Numbered from the stretch's first letter, positions 14,544-24,422 are shown. The stretch: 64,000 nt of DNA from JAJTHC01 sp044358835 (GCA_044358835.1 JBIKNF010000009.1:1-64000), one strand, 5' to 3'. Translations and numbers: made by a program. The notes: generated by a model not told the origin, from the letters alone.

Positions 14544-16470
14544 ATCAAGCGAATCTCTGACTCATACCGAAGAGGATGCCTGCTGTAATGCCCCCGCTCC
14601 TGTAGAAGCGTCGTGTCGGCATGCCACCAGCGATGCCTTGCGTCAGTTGTATCTTCAAGCTGGGCAAAGCCTCTTGGAACTGAAGACTGTTGCTCTGGCG
14701 GGCAATCCCAACGTGGGCAAATCCGTGGTGTTTAATGCCTTAACGGGCATTTATGTGGATGTCTCCAACTTCCCCGGTACCACCGTAGGCATTGCCAAAG
14801 GCGCCTTAAAGGCCCACCCTCATATTGAAGTGCAAGACACCCCAGGGGTGTATGGGTTGTCTCGCTTGAGTGAAGAAGAATGCGTGGCAGAACAAGCGTT
14901 ACTTTCGGTGGATGTGATTGTCAACATCGTCAATGCCGTGACGTTAGAACGCGATTTATTTTTAACCCAACAGTTGATTGATTATGGTTGCCCTTTGATT
15001 GTGGTCTTAAATCAAATGGATGAAGCCCAAGCCCGTGGAAGAAAAATTGATGTGTTGGCCCTTGAACAACAGTTGCAAGTGCCTGTGGTCACTTGTGTGG
15101 CGGTTCGTGGGGAAGGGATTTTAGAGATTGTGGAAGCCTTGCCTTACGCGAGCTATGGGCGTCGTACCCCTGAACTGCCCTTGCCTTCAGATTTACTTAA
15201 AATTGAACATAACAAAGTCGAACAACTGCGGATTTACGGGCATCGGCGTTTGTACTTAAAAAGCTATGTGTCGCAAGTCACCTGTGCCGCAGGTTGTTGC
15301 GACACCCCCAAAACGCTTAATTTTCAAGCCTTTTCAAAAGCCTTGGGGAATGCTTTATTGCACCCTGTTGTCGGTGGGGTGAGCTTGGTTGTGGTGCTCA
15401 TGGCCTTGTATCAAATCATCGGTGTGTGGATTGCGGGCGATGCCGTGGCCTTGCTAGAAGGCAAGCTCATGCTCGGGATCTTTGTGCCGTTTGTCGATTC
15501 CTTGGTGTCGAAGTTTTTTGCCCTTGGCACGCCCATTCATACCATACTGGCCGGTGAATTCGGTTTGCTGACGATGACGCCCCGTTACCTGATTGGGGTG
15601 TTGGCTCCCTTGGTGATTGGCTTTAACTTGTATTTGTCTTTACTAGAAGACACGGGCTATTTACCGCGCTTGGCAGCCTTGAGTGACAGTGCCATGCGTC
15701 AAGTGGGCCTTAACGGACGCGCCATTATTCCCATGATTTTGGGCTTGGGTTGCGTGACCATGGCGGCCATTTCCACACGCGTCTTGAGTTCTCAACGCGA
15801 ACGGACCATTGCCACCACGTTGCTTGCCATTACCATTCCCTGCTCGGCTCAACTGGGCTTAATTATGGGTATGATGGCTTTGGCGGGGGGATTAAAAGGG
15901 TGGTTGCTTTACATTATTATTTTAACGGGCCTATTTATTGCCATTGGCTCTGTGCTGAATAAAATTATGCCGGGGACTTCAACAGGTTTAGTGATTGATC
16001 TGCCGCCCATGCGTTTGCCACGACTTAAAAACATCGCCAAAAAAACCTGGACGCGTTCATGGAGCTTTTTGGTAGAGGCGACCCCGTTGTTCATGCTAGG
16101 GGCTTTGCTGGTTTCTTTGGCGGAAATTACAGGCGCCTTAGCGTGGATTCAAAACGCCTTGGGTGGCGTCACCGAAACCTTGTTGCATTTGCCGAAAGAA
16201 GCGGCTTCGGCGTTTATTATGGGCATGGTGCGTCGGGATTTTGGCTTGGCGGGTTTTTATCAGTTAAAAAGCGTGCTGAGTCCGCTTCAAATGCTAACCA
16301 GTTTGGTGGTGATTACCTTGTTTGTGCCTTGTTTAGCGACTGCCACCGTGATGCTCAAAGAACGGGGTTGGCAAGAAGGGGTGGGCGTCTTTGTATTTTC
16401 GTGGGTGTTGGCGTTTGCCACTGGGGCGGTGGTGACTCGGGTGTTAGAGTTTCTTCCGTTTTGGTCTTAA
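14527..16470 (+). CDS. feoB: Ferrous iron transport GTPase FeoB
   Basis: FeoB imports Fe2+ across the inner membrane. The N-terminal G domain shows G1 GNPNVGKS, G2 region NFPGTTV, G3 DTPGVYG and G4 NQMD. The remainder is a polytopic membrane domain with Gate-type motifs (LEDTGYLPRLAALSD; MILGLGCVTMAAISTR; IMGMVRRDFGLAGFY). At 647 residues it is shorter than E. coli FeoB (773). Cys-rich patches (EEDACCNAP; VTCAAGCCDTPK) are unusual and might bind metal. I chose the ATG at 14527, inside the feoA 3' end. A GTG at 14536 is also possible, and the longer frame from 14476 reads mostly through feoA. Confidence 0.93.
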   Translation: MQSVNKSSESLTHTEEDACCNAPAPVEASCRHATSDALRQLYLQAGQSLLELKTVALAGNPNVGKSVVFNALTGIYVDVSNFPGTTVGIAKGALKAHPHIEVQDTPGVYGLSRLSEEECVAEQALLSVDVIVNIVNAVTLERDLFLTQQLIDYGCPLIVVLNQMDEAQARGRKIDVLALEQQLQVPVVTCVAVRGEGILEIVEALPYASYGRRTPELPLPSDLLKIEHNKVEQLRIYGHRRLYLKSYVSQVTCAAGCCDTPKTLNFQAFSKALGNALLHPVVGGVSLVVVLMALYQIIGVWIAGDAVALLEGKLMLGIFVPFVDSLVSKFFALGTPIHTILAGEFGLLTMTPRYLIGVLAPLVIGFNLYLSLLEDTGYLPRLAALSDSAMRQVGLNGRAIIPMILGLGCVTMAAISTRVLSSQRERTIATTLLAITIPCSAQLGLIMGMMALAGGLKGWLLYIIILTGLFIAIGSVLNKIMPGTSTGLVIDLPPMRLPRLKNIAKKTWTRSWSFLVEATPLFMLGALLVSLAEITGALAWIQNALGGVTETLLHLPKEAASAFIMGMVRRDFGLAGFYQLKSVLSPLQMLTSLVVITLFVPCLATATVMLKERGWQEGVGVFVFSWVLAFATGAVVTRVLEFLPFWS

Positions 16471-16546
16471 TACCAATTAAACGATTAAATGTCCCCCCAA
16501 AAAACATGGGGTCAACTCTTTGGGTTAAAGGTTCTGTGAATTGGCT

Positions 16547-17566
16547 TTACTTCAGCGGTTGGCAATAAGCAATCAATTGTTTCACCACAGAAGGTAAAGT
16601 ATCTTCATTACTCATTAAATGAGCATCAATAGGCGTTTTTAAGGTATTAAAAAGGAATAGGCTCACTAATAAACTACTGAATTCTTTAGCTTTCTTTTCG
16701 TTTGTAGGGTCTTTAAATCCCAAGGTCGGTTGTTTTAACAAATAAGCACACACACTATTTATAATACCTTCCATGGGGTAAGTACCCGCATTGACGCCAG
16801 CTTTTCGTTTTACCTGTTCTTCTACACTTAAGCCTGTTGCCATTTTAATTTGTTTGCTACCAATATATTGTTGGGCATGAAAAGTTTTGAAAAATCGAAG
16901 TACGCCTAGATCTATGTTTGGTAAAAAACCCAATGCGTGTTGACTCAACAAAGCACTATTTGAGATTTTGCCTCGTGTGGTTTTATACATTTCAGGCATA
17001 TTCTTCAAATCAGTTAGACACGCTCCAAAAAGAGGCATTACATCACTTAGTTTCTTTCGTTCAGCAAAACTTACAGCACCTATTTTTTTGACCCATTGGC
17101 CAATCGAATAGTTTTGCGTTTCTTGAATCTTTAAATCCTTTTTCATTGCCTTAAGAAGTATTTTGTAAAAATGTGTATTTAAGTGGGCAATGAGGCCTGT
17201 ATTTGCCGTCATCCATAGATTGTAACGTACTTTTTCTGGTATTTCTAAACGTTGAATCAGTTGATCTAAACCAAAAGAAGCCGCCCATGTCAGAACTGCT
17301 GCTGCACGTTCAGCAAATTCAACGCTTGTTAATTTTTTAAATTCGTCTTCACTCAACTTGGCTTCGTTGCCGTATTTTGAGACACTTTGTTGTAGTGCTA
17401 ATAGATGTTTGCTTATGGCAAAGCCTCCTTCAACAGCGACCAATGGAGTCTTTTCCACCACCATTTCTATTGTTTCTAATGGCATAGGCACTTTTTTTAT
17501 AACTGGAGATACTGCAACTGCACCAAAAGCAAAGCACCCTCGAATAAAGGTACGCCTAGAGATCAT
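16547..17566 (-). CDS. Exported protein with twin-arginine signal, function unknown
   Basis: The 339-residue product starts ISRRTFIRGCFAFGAVAVSP, a good Tat signal (SRRTFI, then a hydrophobic stretch). No known domain is recognisable in the mature part, which is helical and Lys-rich (AKLSEDEFKKL, RLEIPEKVRYNLWM, GLSVEEQVKRKAG). Its codons are AT-rich compared with neighbouring feoB and uvrA. The ATG at 17566 follows AAGGAT. A longer frame to 17629 would add an unlikely N-terminus before the Tat motif. It stands alone between convergent feoB and the uvrA operon. Confidence 0.7.
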   Translation of the reverse strand: MISRRTFIRGCFAFGAVAVSPVIKKVPMPLETIEMVVEKTPLVAVEGGFAISKHLLALQQSVSKYGNEAKLSEDEFKKLTSVEFAERAAAVLTWAASFGLDQLIQRLEIPEKVRYNLWMTANTGLIAHLNTHFYKILLKAMKKDLKIQETQNYSIGQWVKKIGAVSFAERKKLSDVMPLFGACLTDLKNMPEMYKTTRGKISNSALLSQHALGFLPNIDLGVLRFFKTFHAQQYIGSKQIKMATGLSVEEQVKRKAGVNAGTYPMEGIINSVCAYLLKQPTLGFKDPTNEKKAKEFSSLLVSLFLFNTLKTPIDAHLMSNEDTLPSVVKQLIAYCQPLK

Positions 17567-17771
17567 AAAAATTCCAATCCTTAACAGTGTTATATTTTTC
17601 GCTATGATGTTCGATGTATTTATGTTCACCTTTATAGTCCTTAAACACCTAAGCGTCTAAGGCTATTTAAATCGTTTGCAAGCTATTTCTATGTGTTGAA
17701 ATCAGGCTAGAGCAAACTATTTAGCTTGTGAAGCATAGTGTATAGAATACGTTGGTGTTTTTTTACAATTC

Positions 17772-20700
17772 TTAATGAATTACAGTGCGATGCAAATGTT
17801 CATGCAAGTAATGCCCTGTCAAACTTTCCGCCACCGAAGCCACTTGCACAGGCGTGCCTTCCGCCAATACGCGACCGCCCTTTTCACCCCCTTCAGGGCC
17901 TAAGTCAATCACCCAATCACTGGCCGCAATATAATCCAACTGGTGCTCAATGGTCAACACCGTATGCCCCTTTTCCACCAAGCGTTTTACCACATCAATA
18001 AACAAGTGTAAATCATGCCAATGCAACCCAATCGAAGGTTCATCAAACAAGTACAGCGTATGCCCAGAAGGCTTTCGCATCAAGTCGGTGGCCAGTTTTA
18101 AGCGCTGGGCTTCCCCCCCTGAAAGCAGCGGAGCCCCCTGCCCAAGCGCCAAGTACCCCAAGCCTACATCGCACAACAATTGCAACTGTTGCCCCAAGGT
18201 GGGGTGACTATCAAAGATCTCAATGGCGGCTTCAATCGGTGTTTCTAGCAATTCGTAAATGTTCTTGCCTTTATACCGCACGCGTAAAATTTCAGGCTTA
18301 AAACGCTTGCCGTCACACGTTTGGCAAAGCAGTTCAGCATCGGGCAACATCCCCACAGAAAGCGTGGTTTTCCCCGCCCCTTTACACGTTTCACAACGGC
18401 CGCCTTTGACATTAAAACTAAAGTGAGACGCGCTTAAGCCTTGGGCCTTGGCTTCAAGCGTGTTGGCATACAAATTGCGAATGGCATCAAACATTCCTGT
18501 ATAGGTGGCGGGGTTGCTCCGACTGGTACGACCAATGGGTGATTGATCCACCACCACGAGTTTGTCAATCTGTTCAATGCCTTCAATGGCTTTGACGCCT
18601 TTGGGCATCGTGAGGTTTAAGTCTTTAAGGGGAATATCCTTTTTTCGCCCGTAAGAACCCATTGTGGCTTGAATGTACTGTTCCACATAGGGCAGTAAAC
18701 AATCAAACAACAAGGTGCTTTTGCCTGAACCACTCATGCCCGTAATCGTCACCATTTTACCTAAGGGCAAGGTAATGTTCAGATTTTTCAAATTATGGTG
18801 GGTGCATCCCTTTAGGCGGACGGTTTTTTCAGGCTTGGGAAGCTTTTTAGTGGTGTTCATTTCAATGCGCCGACGCCCCGCCAAGTAATCCCCAGTAACG
18901 GAATTCGCCTGCTGTTCAAGTTCACTTGCAAGACCCGCAAAAACGAGTTCCCCCCCGTGAATCCCCGCTCTAGGGCCAATATCCACCACATAATCGGCTT
19001 GACGAATAAGCTCTTCGTCATGTTCTACCACAAGCACGGTATTGCCCTTGTCTCGTAGTTCTTTTAGTGTGTGAATGAGCTGTTGATTGTTATGCGCATG
19101 CAAGCCAATGGAAGGTTCATCCAACACATACATGACGCCTGAAAGTCCACTACCGAGTTGGCTGGCTAAACGAATCCGCTGGGCTTCACCCCCTGAAAGG
19201 GTTGAAGCACGACGCCCAAGCGTTAAATACGGCACGCCCACATTCTTCAAAAACTGCAAGCGCACCAATACTTCTTTTAAGGGGGTTTGGGCGATTAACG
19301 CTTCAGTTGCGGTTAGTTCAGGATCAAGCGCACTTAGGGCGTCATACGCTTGACTTAAACTCATCGCACTAAGCGCCTTCCACGTAAGCGTGTCGCCTAA
19401 TCGCACGGCAAGAGAAAACGGCTTTAAGCGAAGCCCATCGCAATCGGGGCAATCGTCTTCTAAGGTAAATTGGCGAAAGTAGGCTTGACTGGTTAAACCG
19501 CCGGTATTGGCTTTTAAACGCAATAACGGCAAAATGCCTTCAAAGTTTTCAAAGAAGTTTTCCCAGTCATCGGGGCTGTCTTCATAGTTGATTTCTGCAA
19601 TCGGGACGAAAGCCGAAGTCGCCTTTTCTTTGCCGTAAAAAAACAGATGCTTTTCAGCCTTGTTCCACGCCTTCCACGGTTTTGAAACAGGCAAGTGCAA
19701 GTACTTTTCAAAGGCCGTCAACACCCGCTTGTGCTTGCCCCATAACAAGTAGGCCAAAGCGGGCATGGCCCCGTCTTTCAGACTTAAAGACGGTTCTTTA
19801 ATGAGGGTGCTTTCGTCAATGTGTAACTGATGCCCCGTGCCTTTACAGGTGACACACGCCCCGTACGGCGAATTAAAGCTAAACAACCGAGGCGCCATTT
19901 CGCCAAAGTCCAAATCACATGCATGACACGCCATAAAGGTGGACATCAGCGCTTCTTTTTCTTTGTCGTGATGCGGTTCTTGACTCAAAACGCGCAAGTA
20001 GCCCCCTGAACGTTGAACGGCTTTACTGACGGCTTGTTCCAAGCGCAGGGAAGTGGCATCCTTTTGGTGACGCAGGACAATGCGATCCACCACGGCATCA
20101 ATGTGATGCACCTTATAGCGTTCGAGCTTGAAATCGTCGGGCAACTCATCTAAATCCAACATTTCACCGTCCACATAGGCACGGGCAAAGCCTTCTTTAC
20201 GCAACTGTTCAAACAACGCGCCGTAATCTCCTTTGCGTCCTCGAATCAGCGGGCTTAAAATTTGAATGCGCGTGGCTTCGGGCAGTTTTTTGATGCGTTC
20301 TAGCATTTGGGCGAGTCGTTGTGGTTGCACGTTGCAACCACATTGGGGGCAGTAGGCACGGCCGGCTTTGGCAAATAGCACACGCAAGTAATCCATAATG
20401 TTGGTGACCGTGCCGACGGTGGAACGAGGCGAGTAGAGCGTGGTTTTTTGTTCAATAGCAATGGCAGGCGAAAGGCCTGTAAGTGTGCGAACGGGTGCCT
20501 TTTCTTGCTTGCCCATGAACTGCTGGGCGTAATCGCTTAGGGTGTTCATGTAGCGACGTTGGGCTTCGCTGTAAAGCGTGTCAAAGACGAGGCTACTTTT
20601 ACCGCTGCCTGAAATGCCCGTAAACACCACGAGCTGGTGCTTGGGTATGTTTAGCGAAAAGCCTTTTAAATTGTGCGTTTGCACGTCTTCAAGGCAGATG

Positions 20701-20780
20701 TATCGCTGGGTGGTGGGGGGGGCATCGTGCAGGGCAGGCATGGGGGGTCTCTTGCGTTTGTGGGGAGAGTACCCTTCCAT
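17772..20780 (-). CDS. uvrA: UvrABC excinuclease subunit A
   Basis: UvrA recognises DNA damage in nucleotide excision repair. Two ABC ATPase modules are visible: Walker A GISGSGKSS (about residue 54) and GMSGSGKSTL, signatures STLSGGEAQRIRLA and LLSGGEAQRLKLA, and the Walker B segments VLDEPSIGLH and LFDEPSIGLH. Zinc-binding pairs include CHACDLDF...CVTCKGTG and CETCKGAG...CQTCDGKRF. The 1002-residue length is slightly above the usual ~940 because of internal and N-terminal extra sequence. The ATG at 20780 overlaps the stop of the upstream unknown gene (TAATG), suggesting coupled translation. An ATG at 20741 is an alternative start. Confidence 0.95.
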   Translation of the reverse strand: MEGYSPHKRKRPPMPALHDAPPTTQRYICLEDVQTHNLKGFSLNIPKHQLVVFTGISGSGKSSLVFDTLYSEAQRRYMNTLSDYAQQFMGKQEKAPVRTLTGLSPAIAIEQKTTLYSPRSTVGTVTNIMDYLRVLFAKAGRAYCPQCGCNVQPQRLAQMLERIKKLPEATRIQILSPLIRGRKGDYGALFEQLRKEGFARAYVDGEMLDLDELPDDFKLERYKVHHIDAVVDRIVLRHQKDATSLRLEQAVSKAVQRSGGYLRVLSQEPHHDKEKEALMSTFMACHACDLDFGEMAPRLFSFNSPYGACVTCKGTGHQLHIDESTLIKEPSLSLKDGAMPALAYLLWGKHKRVLTAFEKYLHLPVSKPWKAWNKAEKHLFFYGKEKATSAFVPIAEINYEDSPDDWENFFENFEGILPLLRLKANTGGLTSQAYFRQFTLEDDCPDCDGLRLKPFSLAVRLGDTLTWKALSAMSLSQAYDALSALDPELTATEALIAQTPLKEVLVRLQFLKNVGVPYLTLGRRASTLSGGEAQRIRLASQLGSGLSGVMYVLDEPSIGLHAHNNQQLIHTLKELRDKGNTVLVVEHDEELIRQADYVVDIGPRAGIHGGELVFAGLASELEQQANSVTGDYLAGRRRIEMNTTKKLPKPEKTVRLKGCTHHNLKNLNITLPLGKMVTITGMSGSGKSTLLFDCLLPYVEQYIQATMGSYGRKKDIPLKDLNLTMPKGVKAIEGIEQIDKLVVVDQSPIGRTSRSNPATYTGMFDAIRNLYANTLEAKAQGLSASHFSFNVKGGRCETCKGAGKTTLSVGMLPDAELLCQTCDGKRFKPEILRVRYKGKNIYELLETPIEAAIEIFDSHPTLGQQLQLLCDVGLGYLALGQGAPLLSGGEAQRLKLATDLMRKPSGHTLYLFDEPSIGLHWHDLHLFIDVVKRLVEKGHTVLTIEHQLDYIAASDWVIDLGPEGGEKGGRVLAEGTPVQVASVAESLTGHYLHEHLHRTVIH

Positions 20781-21475
20781 TATACACCAAACCGATTAAG
20801 CCATTGTTTTAGCCAGTTGCATATTTTACTTTCCATGCCATTACCCTTTTTATCTGATTCGAAGCTACTTTCTAATGTTTCTCTTCCCATTACAAAATCA
20901 ACAAGGTGGTTCATTCTTTCCTCAGCACTTCCTTTGATGCCTTTATAAGGACTTTGTATCAGTTGTTCCAGTTCACTTAGGTTTATCTGTTCTACTTCTT
21001 CATTTGACAATGATTCTCTTAGAGCCGTTACATTAGCTTGCACAGATTTTCCTAAATTGCTTAAGCTATCTAGTAAATTATTATTTTGTAAAAAAGTTGT
21101 TAATTTATTTGGATCATCTGTATTTTCTGGGAAATAGATTACAGTCGAAGATGCATTTTGGAGACTTCCCCCCATTTCACTAATATCCTTTAGTACATTA
21201 AAACATGCTTCTATACATCTCCTCTGTCCTTCAACTTCTAGAATATCAAATACAAAAGGAGACTTTTCTAGTCCCTCCAATAGATTTATTATTTCATCAG
21301 GAATGATTTCTGGAGGGTGTGCCTTTATTACTTCGCGCATAAATGCACCAGTCAAACGGCCGGAACGTTGATTCGCGTGTGGGCAAGGCACTGGGGCATG
21401 TGCCGTGTGGGAAGTGGCAGGGGTGCTTCTTAAAGCTATACTTTTGTTATGGGGGGGGGTTAGTGGGCTTAACAT
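20780..21475 (-). CDS. Hypothetical protein coupled to uvrA
   Basis: I do not recognise this 231-residue protein. Its first 45 residues are Pro/His/Ser-rich and look disordered. The rest is acidic and helical (PDEIINLLEGLEKSPFVFDI, LSNEEVEQINLSELEQLI). No signal or membrane segment is visible. AAGGAA six bases before the ATG at 21475 supports the start. The stop TAA shares one base with the first ATG of uvrA, so the two genes form one transcript. Codons are AT-rich over most of its length. Confidence 0.7.
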   Translation of the reverse strand: MLSPLTPPHNKSIALRSTPATSHTAHAPVPCPHANQRSGRLTGAFMREVIKAHPPEIIPDEIINLLEGLEKSPFVFDILEVEGQRRCIEACFNVLKDISEMGGSLQNASSTVIYFPENTDDPNKLTTFLQNNNLLDSLSNLGKSVQANVTALRESLSNEEVEQINLSELEQLIQSPYKGIKGSAEERMNHLVDFVMGRETLESSFESDKKGNGMESKICNWLKQWLNRFGV

Positions 21476-21668
21476 AAAAAAGTTCCTTTATAACTCATTA
21501 ACGACATTATAGCTTCATCAGATAAACCCTAAATAGTTTACTGTAATAGGCTTGCTTGTATAAAACAGTATCAAAATTTTTTTGTGCCCCCTGTTTTTTA
21601 CCCCTTACTTTCATGAACATTTAAGTGCGCCTTTTCAAGCTTTTGCCTCAATTTCTCAAAAAAGGGGC

Positions 21669-21696
21669 TTGCATTCCTGGCTGGACGATGTAATAT
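21669..21696 (+). promoter_or_regulatory. Promoter of tRNA-Val(UAC)
   Basis: TTGCAT (21669-21674) and TAATAT (21691-21696) are separated by 16 bases and lie 12 bases before the tRNA. Confidence 0.55.
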
Positions 21697-21708
21697 AAAC
21701 ACAGCTAA

Positions 21709-21784
21709 GGGCGTTTAGCTCAGTTGGTAGAGCGTCTGCTTTACACGCAGGTGGTCCACGGTTCGAGCCCGTGAGCGCCCACCA
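21709..21784 (+). tRNA. tRNA-Val(UAC)
   Basis: A complete cloverleaf is visible. The acceptor GGGCGTT pairs with AGCGCCC by one wobble pair plus Watson-Crick pairs. The D arm GCTCAGTTGGTAGAGC, the anticodon stem TCTGC/GCAGG with loop TTTACAC (anticodon TAC), and the T arm with GGTTCGAGCCC all fit. CCA is encoded at 21782-21784. Confidence 0.97.
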
Positions 21785-21823
21785 CAACAGCCCCCGTCAA
21801 CAGACAGGGGCTGTTGTGTTTTC
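21784..21823 (+). terminator. Terminator after tRNA-Val(UAC)
   Basis: ACAACAGCCCC (21784-21794) pairs with GGGGCTGTTGT (21807-21817), followed by GTTTT. Confidence 0.85.
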
Positions 21824-21944
21824 AACCTTCTTTGCCAGAACAGCGCACTTCGGCGAAAGCCTTCCACTCCTCAAGTCCCCTCCAAATGAAGGGGATGCTG
21901 GGCGCATTTATTTGTCATAATAAAACGAGCAAGGAGCCTTCACC

Positions 21945-23039
21945 ATGCCCACCCGCACGCCCATGTTCTACACTTGCGCCACGCTTGCCTTAAGCCTAAG
22001 CCTTGGCACGGCGCCGGCCTTACACGCTGAAGGCCTGTTTCTAAGCCCCAGCGCCCCCAACGTGCGTTCGCCTTTCCCGCAGGAAACCGCCACCGCAACG
22101 GCTCCCTTGAACACCCTTCGCATTGCGCTTGAAGCCCTGAAACAGGGGCAAACGCGCCAAGCGCTGGTGTTGTTAGAATCGTGGGTGGAAGAACACCCCG
22201 AAGATTTAGAGGCCTTTTTTCACTTGGCGAAAGCCAGCTATGCACTGGGCGACTTTCCGGCCATGCGTCGCTATTTGGCCACGCTAAACACCCTCGCCCC
22301 GCAGGATGCCATCACTCAGCAGGCGCTTGCTTGGGCTAACCCACTGCCTGAAGCCAAGCCCCCTACGGTGGAAGATGAAAAGAATACGGCCCTTTTAAAC
22401 CTCGCCCGTTCAGTGGCTAACAATCAACCCACCCCGATGCCGTTTCGTTCACCTGCCCCCAAGACGTCCGCCCCCCCCGCGACGCTTGAAGAGGCGACGG
22501 CAGCACCCCGTTTGCCGTCTACCGAAGCACTTAAAACGCCCGCTTCCCCCACCCCTTTGCCCATGGTTAAAGAAGGCGCGGTGGATCAAAGCACCCAAGC
22601 TCAACCAGCTCCCCAAGAATCAGCGCCTAACCCGCCTAAAACCCCTGTTTCGCCTAATCTTGGGAATAACCCAACAGTAGGGGCGGCCGCGTCCTTACAA
22701 GCATCCGCAAGCCCTGCACCGCTCACCCAAGAACAAATTGCGCAAAACTTTCAAATGCTTCAACAGTTAATGATGATGCAACTGATGAACAATTCTTCAA
22801 ACAGTTTTAATCCCAATAACCCCATGAACATGATGATGAACGGCCAAGGGATGAATGGTCTCAATATGTTTAACGGCACTATGTTGAACAACACGATGTT
22901 GAATAATCCCAACGCCACCCCAGCGATGACCCCCCAAGTGATGAACCAACTGATGCAAAACAGTTTATTGAACAACATGAACGGCATGTTCAACACCACG
23001 CCAGACGATCAAAACAACAACGGGGGCCTTGGGTTTTAA
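21945..23039 (+). CDS. Exported TPR protein with Pro-rich linker and Met/Asn-rich tail
   Basis: The 364-residue protein starts with a signal peptide (MFYTCATLALSLSLGTAPALHA, likely cleaved after AxA). Residues about 48-120 contain two TPR-like helical pairs (ALKQGQTRQALVLLESWVEEHPEDLEAFFHLAKA). A Pro/Ala/Thr-rich linker of about 120 residues follows. The last 100 residues are extraordinarily rich in Met, Asn and Gln (NPMNMMMNGQGMNGLNMF). The N-terminal half suggests periplasmic protein binding. The tail could self-associate or bind metal ions, but this is inference. AAGGAG eight bases upstream supports the ATG at 21945. Confidence 0.75.
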   Translation: MPTRTPMFYTCATLALSLSLGTAPALHAEGLFLSPSAPNVRSPFPQETATATAPLNTLRIALEALKQGQTRQALVLLESWVEEHPEDLEAFFHLAKASYALGDFPAMRRYLATLNTLAPQDAITQQALAWANPLPEAKPPTVEDEKNTALLNLARSVANNQPTPMPFRSPAPKTSAPPATLEEATAAPRLPSTEALKTPASPTPLPMVKEGAVDQSTQAQPAPQESAPNPPKTPVSPNLGNNPTVGAAASLQASASPAPLTQEQIAQNFQMLQQLMMMQLMNNSSNSFNPNNPMNMMMNGQGMNGLNMFNGTMLNNTMLNNPNATPAMTPQVMNQLMQNSLLNNMNGMFNTTPDDQNNNGGLGF

Positions 23040-23063
23040 GGTTAAATCACGCAGGCAAATGGC

Positions 23064-24275
23064 TTAATGAGCCGTGCTTTTGTGGTAGGCTTTTTTCAAC
23101 ACTTGGGCAGGCACGAGGGCTTGCATGGCGGAGTCGTCCCATACTTTAACGACGTTGTAAAACGCGTCTCGTTCAACGGGCAAGCGCCCCGACTGACGAA
23201 TTAAATGCGTGAGCTGACGCATGGTTAAGCCTTGCGAACTTTGGGTGCCCGCGGCATGGGCGATCTTTTCTTGAATGACGGTGCCGTCAATGTCGTCGAC
23301 CCCAAAGTTCAACCCGACTTGAGAAATTTTTTCGCCAATGTGAATCCAAAACGCTTTGATATGAGGGAAATTGTCTAACACCAGTCGAGAAACCGCAAAG
23401 TTTTTAAGATTTTCAAAGCCTGTTAGGGCGTACTTAGGATCAATGCGGTTGCCTTCATAATAACAATTCAGCGGAATAAAGCTCAAGAATCCGCCTGTTT
23501 TGTCTTGCTGTTCACGCAGGGAAATCATGTGCGCCACGCGCTCTTCAGGGGTTTCTCCTAGGCCAGCAAGCATGGTGGCGTTGGATTTTAACCCCATTTG
23601 ATGCGCCAAACCGTGAATATCAAGCCATTGTTGCCCCGTGATTTTACCGGGGCACACTTCTTGACGAATGCGTTCAGCAAAGACTTCGGCCCCTCCACCA
23701 GGTAAGGCTTGTAAGCCAGCATCGATGAGGGTTTGAATCACGTGTTCAATCGGCAAAGCTTCAATTTTAGCAATGTAATGCAGTTCCGCCGCGGTGAGCC
23801 CTTTGACATTCACGTGCGGGAACTCCTTGCGCAAGGCTTTAAAGAGATCGGCGTAATAGGCTAAATCGGCCCCCTTATAATGCCCTGCAACAATGTGGAA
23901 CTCTCGTAAGGTATTTTTTTCGGGGTAGGCGTGAATATCGGCGATGACTTTGTCGATCGCCCAAAAATAGGCGTGAGGCGAGGCGGGGCCTTTTTTAAAG
24001 GAGCAGAAATGGCAGGTGTCTTCGCAAATGTTGGTGGGGTTAATGTGGTAATTATGCACCCACCACACATAGGCTTGTTCTGCTTGGGGCGTGCGGATTT
24101 TACGCGCCAAATCCGCCAGCATACCCACGCCTAGAAGATCGGGGCTGTTGTAGAGATGAAGGGCTTCTTCAGCCGTAAAGCGTTCGCCCGTGAGCACTTT
24201 TTCTAAGTAGGGGTTCAGGGGATTGTGTTGCTGGTTAAAGTAAGCGTCAATGTATTCAGGTACATCGTAAGGCAT
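23064..24275 (-). CDS. mqnE: Aminofutalosine synthase, radical SAM
   Basis: MqnE joins SAM's adenosyl group to 3-[(1-carboxyvinyl)oxy]benzoate, giving aminofutalosine in menaquinone synthesis. The 403-residue product has the radical SAM cysteines in NICEDTCHFCSF (CxxxCxxC), the FHIVAGHYKGADLAYY segment, and the family hallmarks LPGGGAEVFAERIRQEVCPGKI and GLKSNATMLAGLGETPEERV. MqnC is a close relative, but the GGGAEIFAERVR-type motif favours MqnE. No other menaquinone gene is adjacent. The pathway explains the quinone that the respiratory complex at 39.9-43.3 kb would need. Confidence 0.87.
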   Translation of the reverse strand: MPYDVPEYIDAYFNQQHNPLNPYLEKVLTGERFTAEEALHLYNSPDLLGVGMLADLARKIRTPQAEQAYVWWVHNYHINPTNICEDTCHFCSFKKGPASPHAYFWAIDKVIADIHAYPEKNTLREFHIVAGHYKGADLAYYADLFKALRKEFPHVNVKGLTAAELHYIAKIEALPIEHVIQTLIDAGLQALPGGGAEVFAERIRQEVCPGKITGQQWLDIHGLAHQMGLKSNATMLAGLGETPEERVAHMISLREQQDKTGGFLSFIPLNCYYEGNRIDPKYALTGFENLKNFAVSRLVLDNFPHIKAFWIHIGEKISQVGLNFGVDDIDGTVIQEKIAHAAGTQSSQGLTMRQLTHLIRQSGRLPVERDAFYNVVKVWDDSAMQALVPAQVLKKAYHKSTAH

Positions 24276-24389
24276 GGGGGTGTGTTCCTGTAAGTCAATT
24301 TTATTGGTACCTGTAGTTTAACACGGAAATAAACGCATGACGTATTGGGTCCTGACCTTTAGTAGTATAGCGAACACTAAAACTTCCAC

Positions 24390-24422
24390 AAAAAAGGGAC
24401 TCGACGATGATCGCAGAGTCCC
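24390..24422 (-). terminator. Terminator after the GAF-MCP gene
   Basis: On the minus strand GGGACTC (24422-24416) pairs with GAGTCCC (24402-24396), followed by a TTTTTT run. It lies about 55 bases past the stop of the chemoreceptor gene. Confidence 0.85.

Noticed and set aside
16484..16520. Possible terminator after feoB (CCCCCC...GGGG)
   Set aside because: The stem is short with a large loop and no T run, so it is too weak to call.
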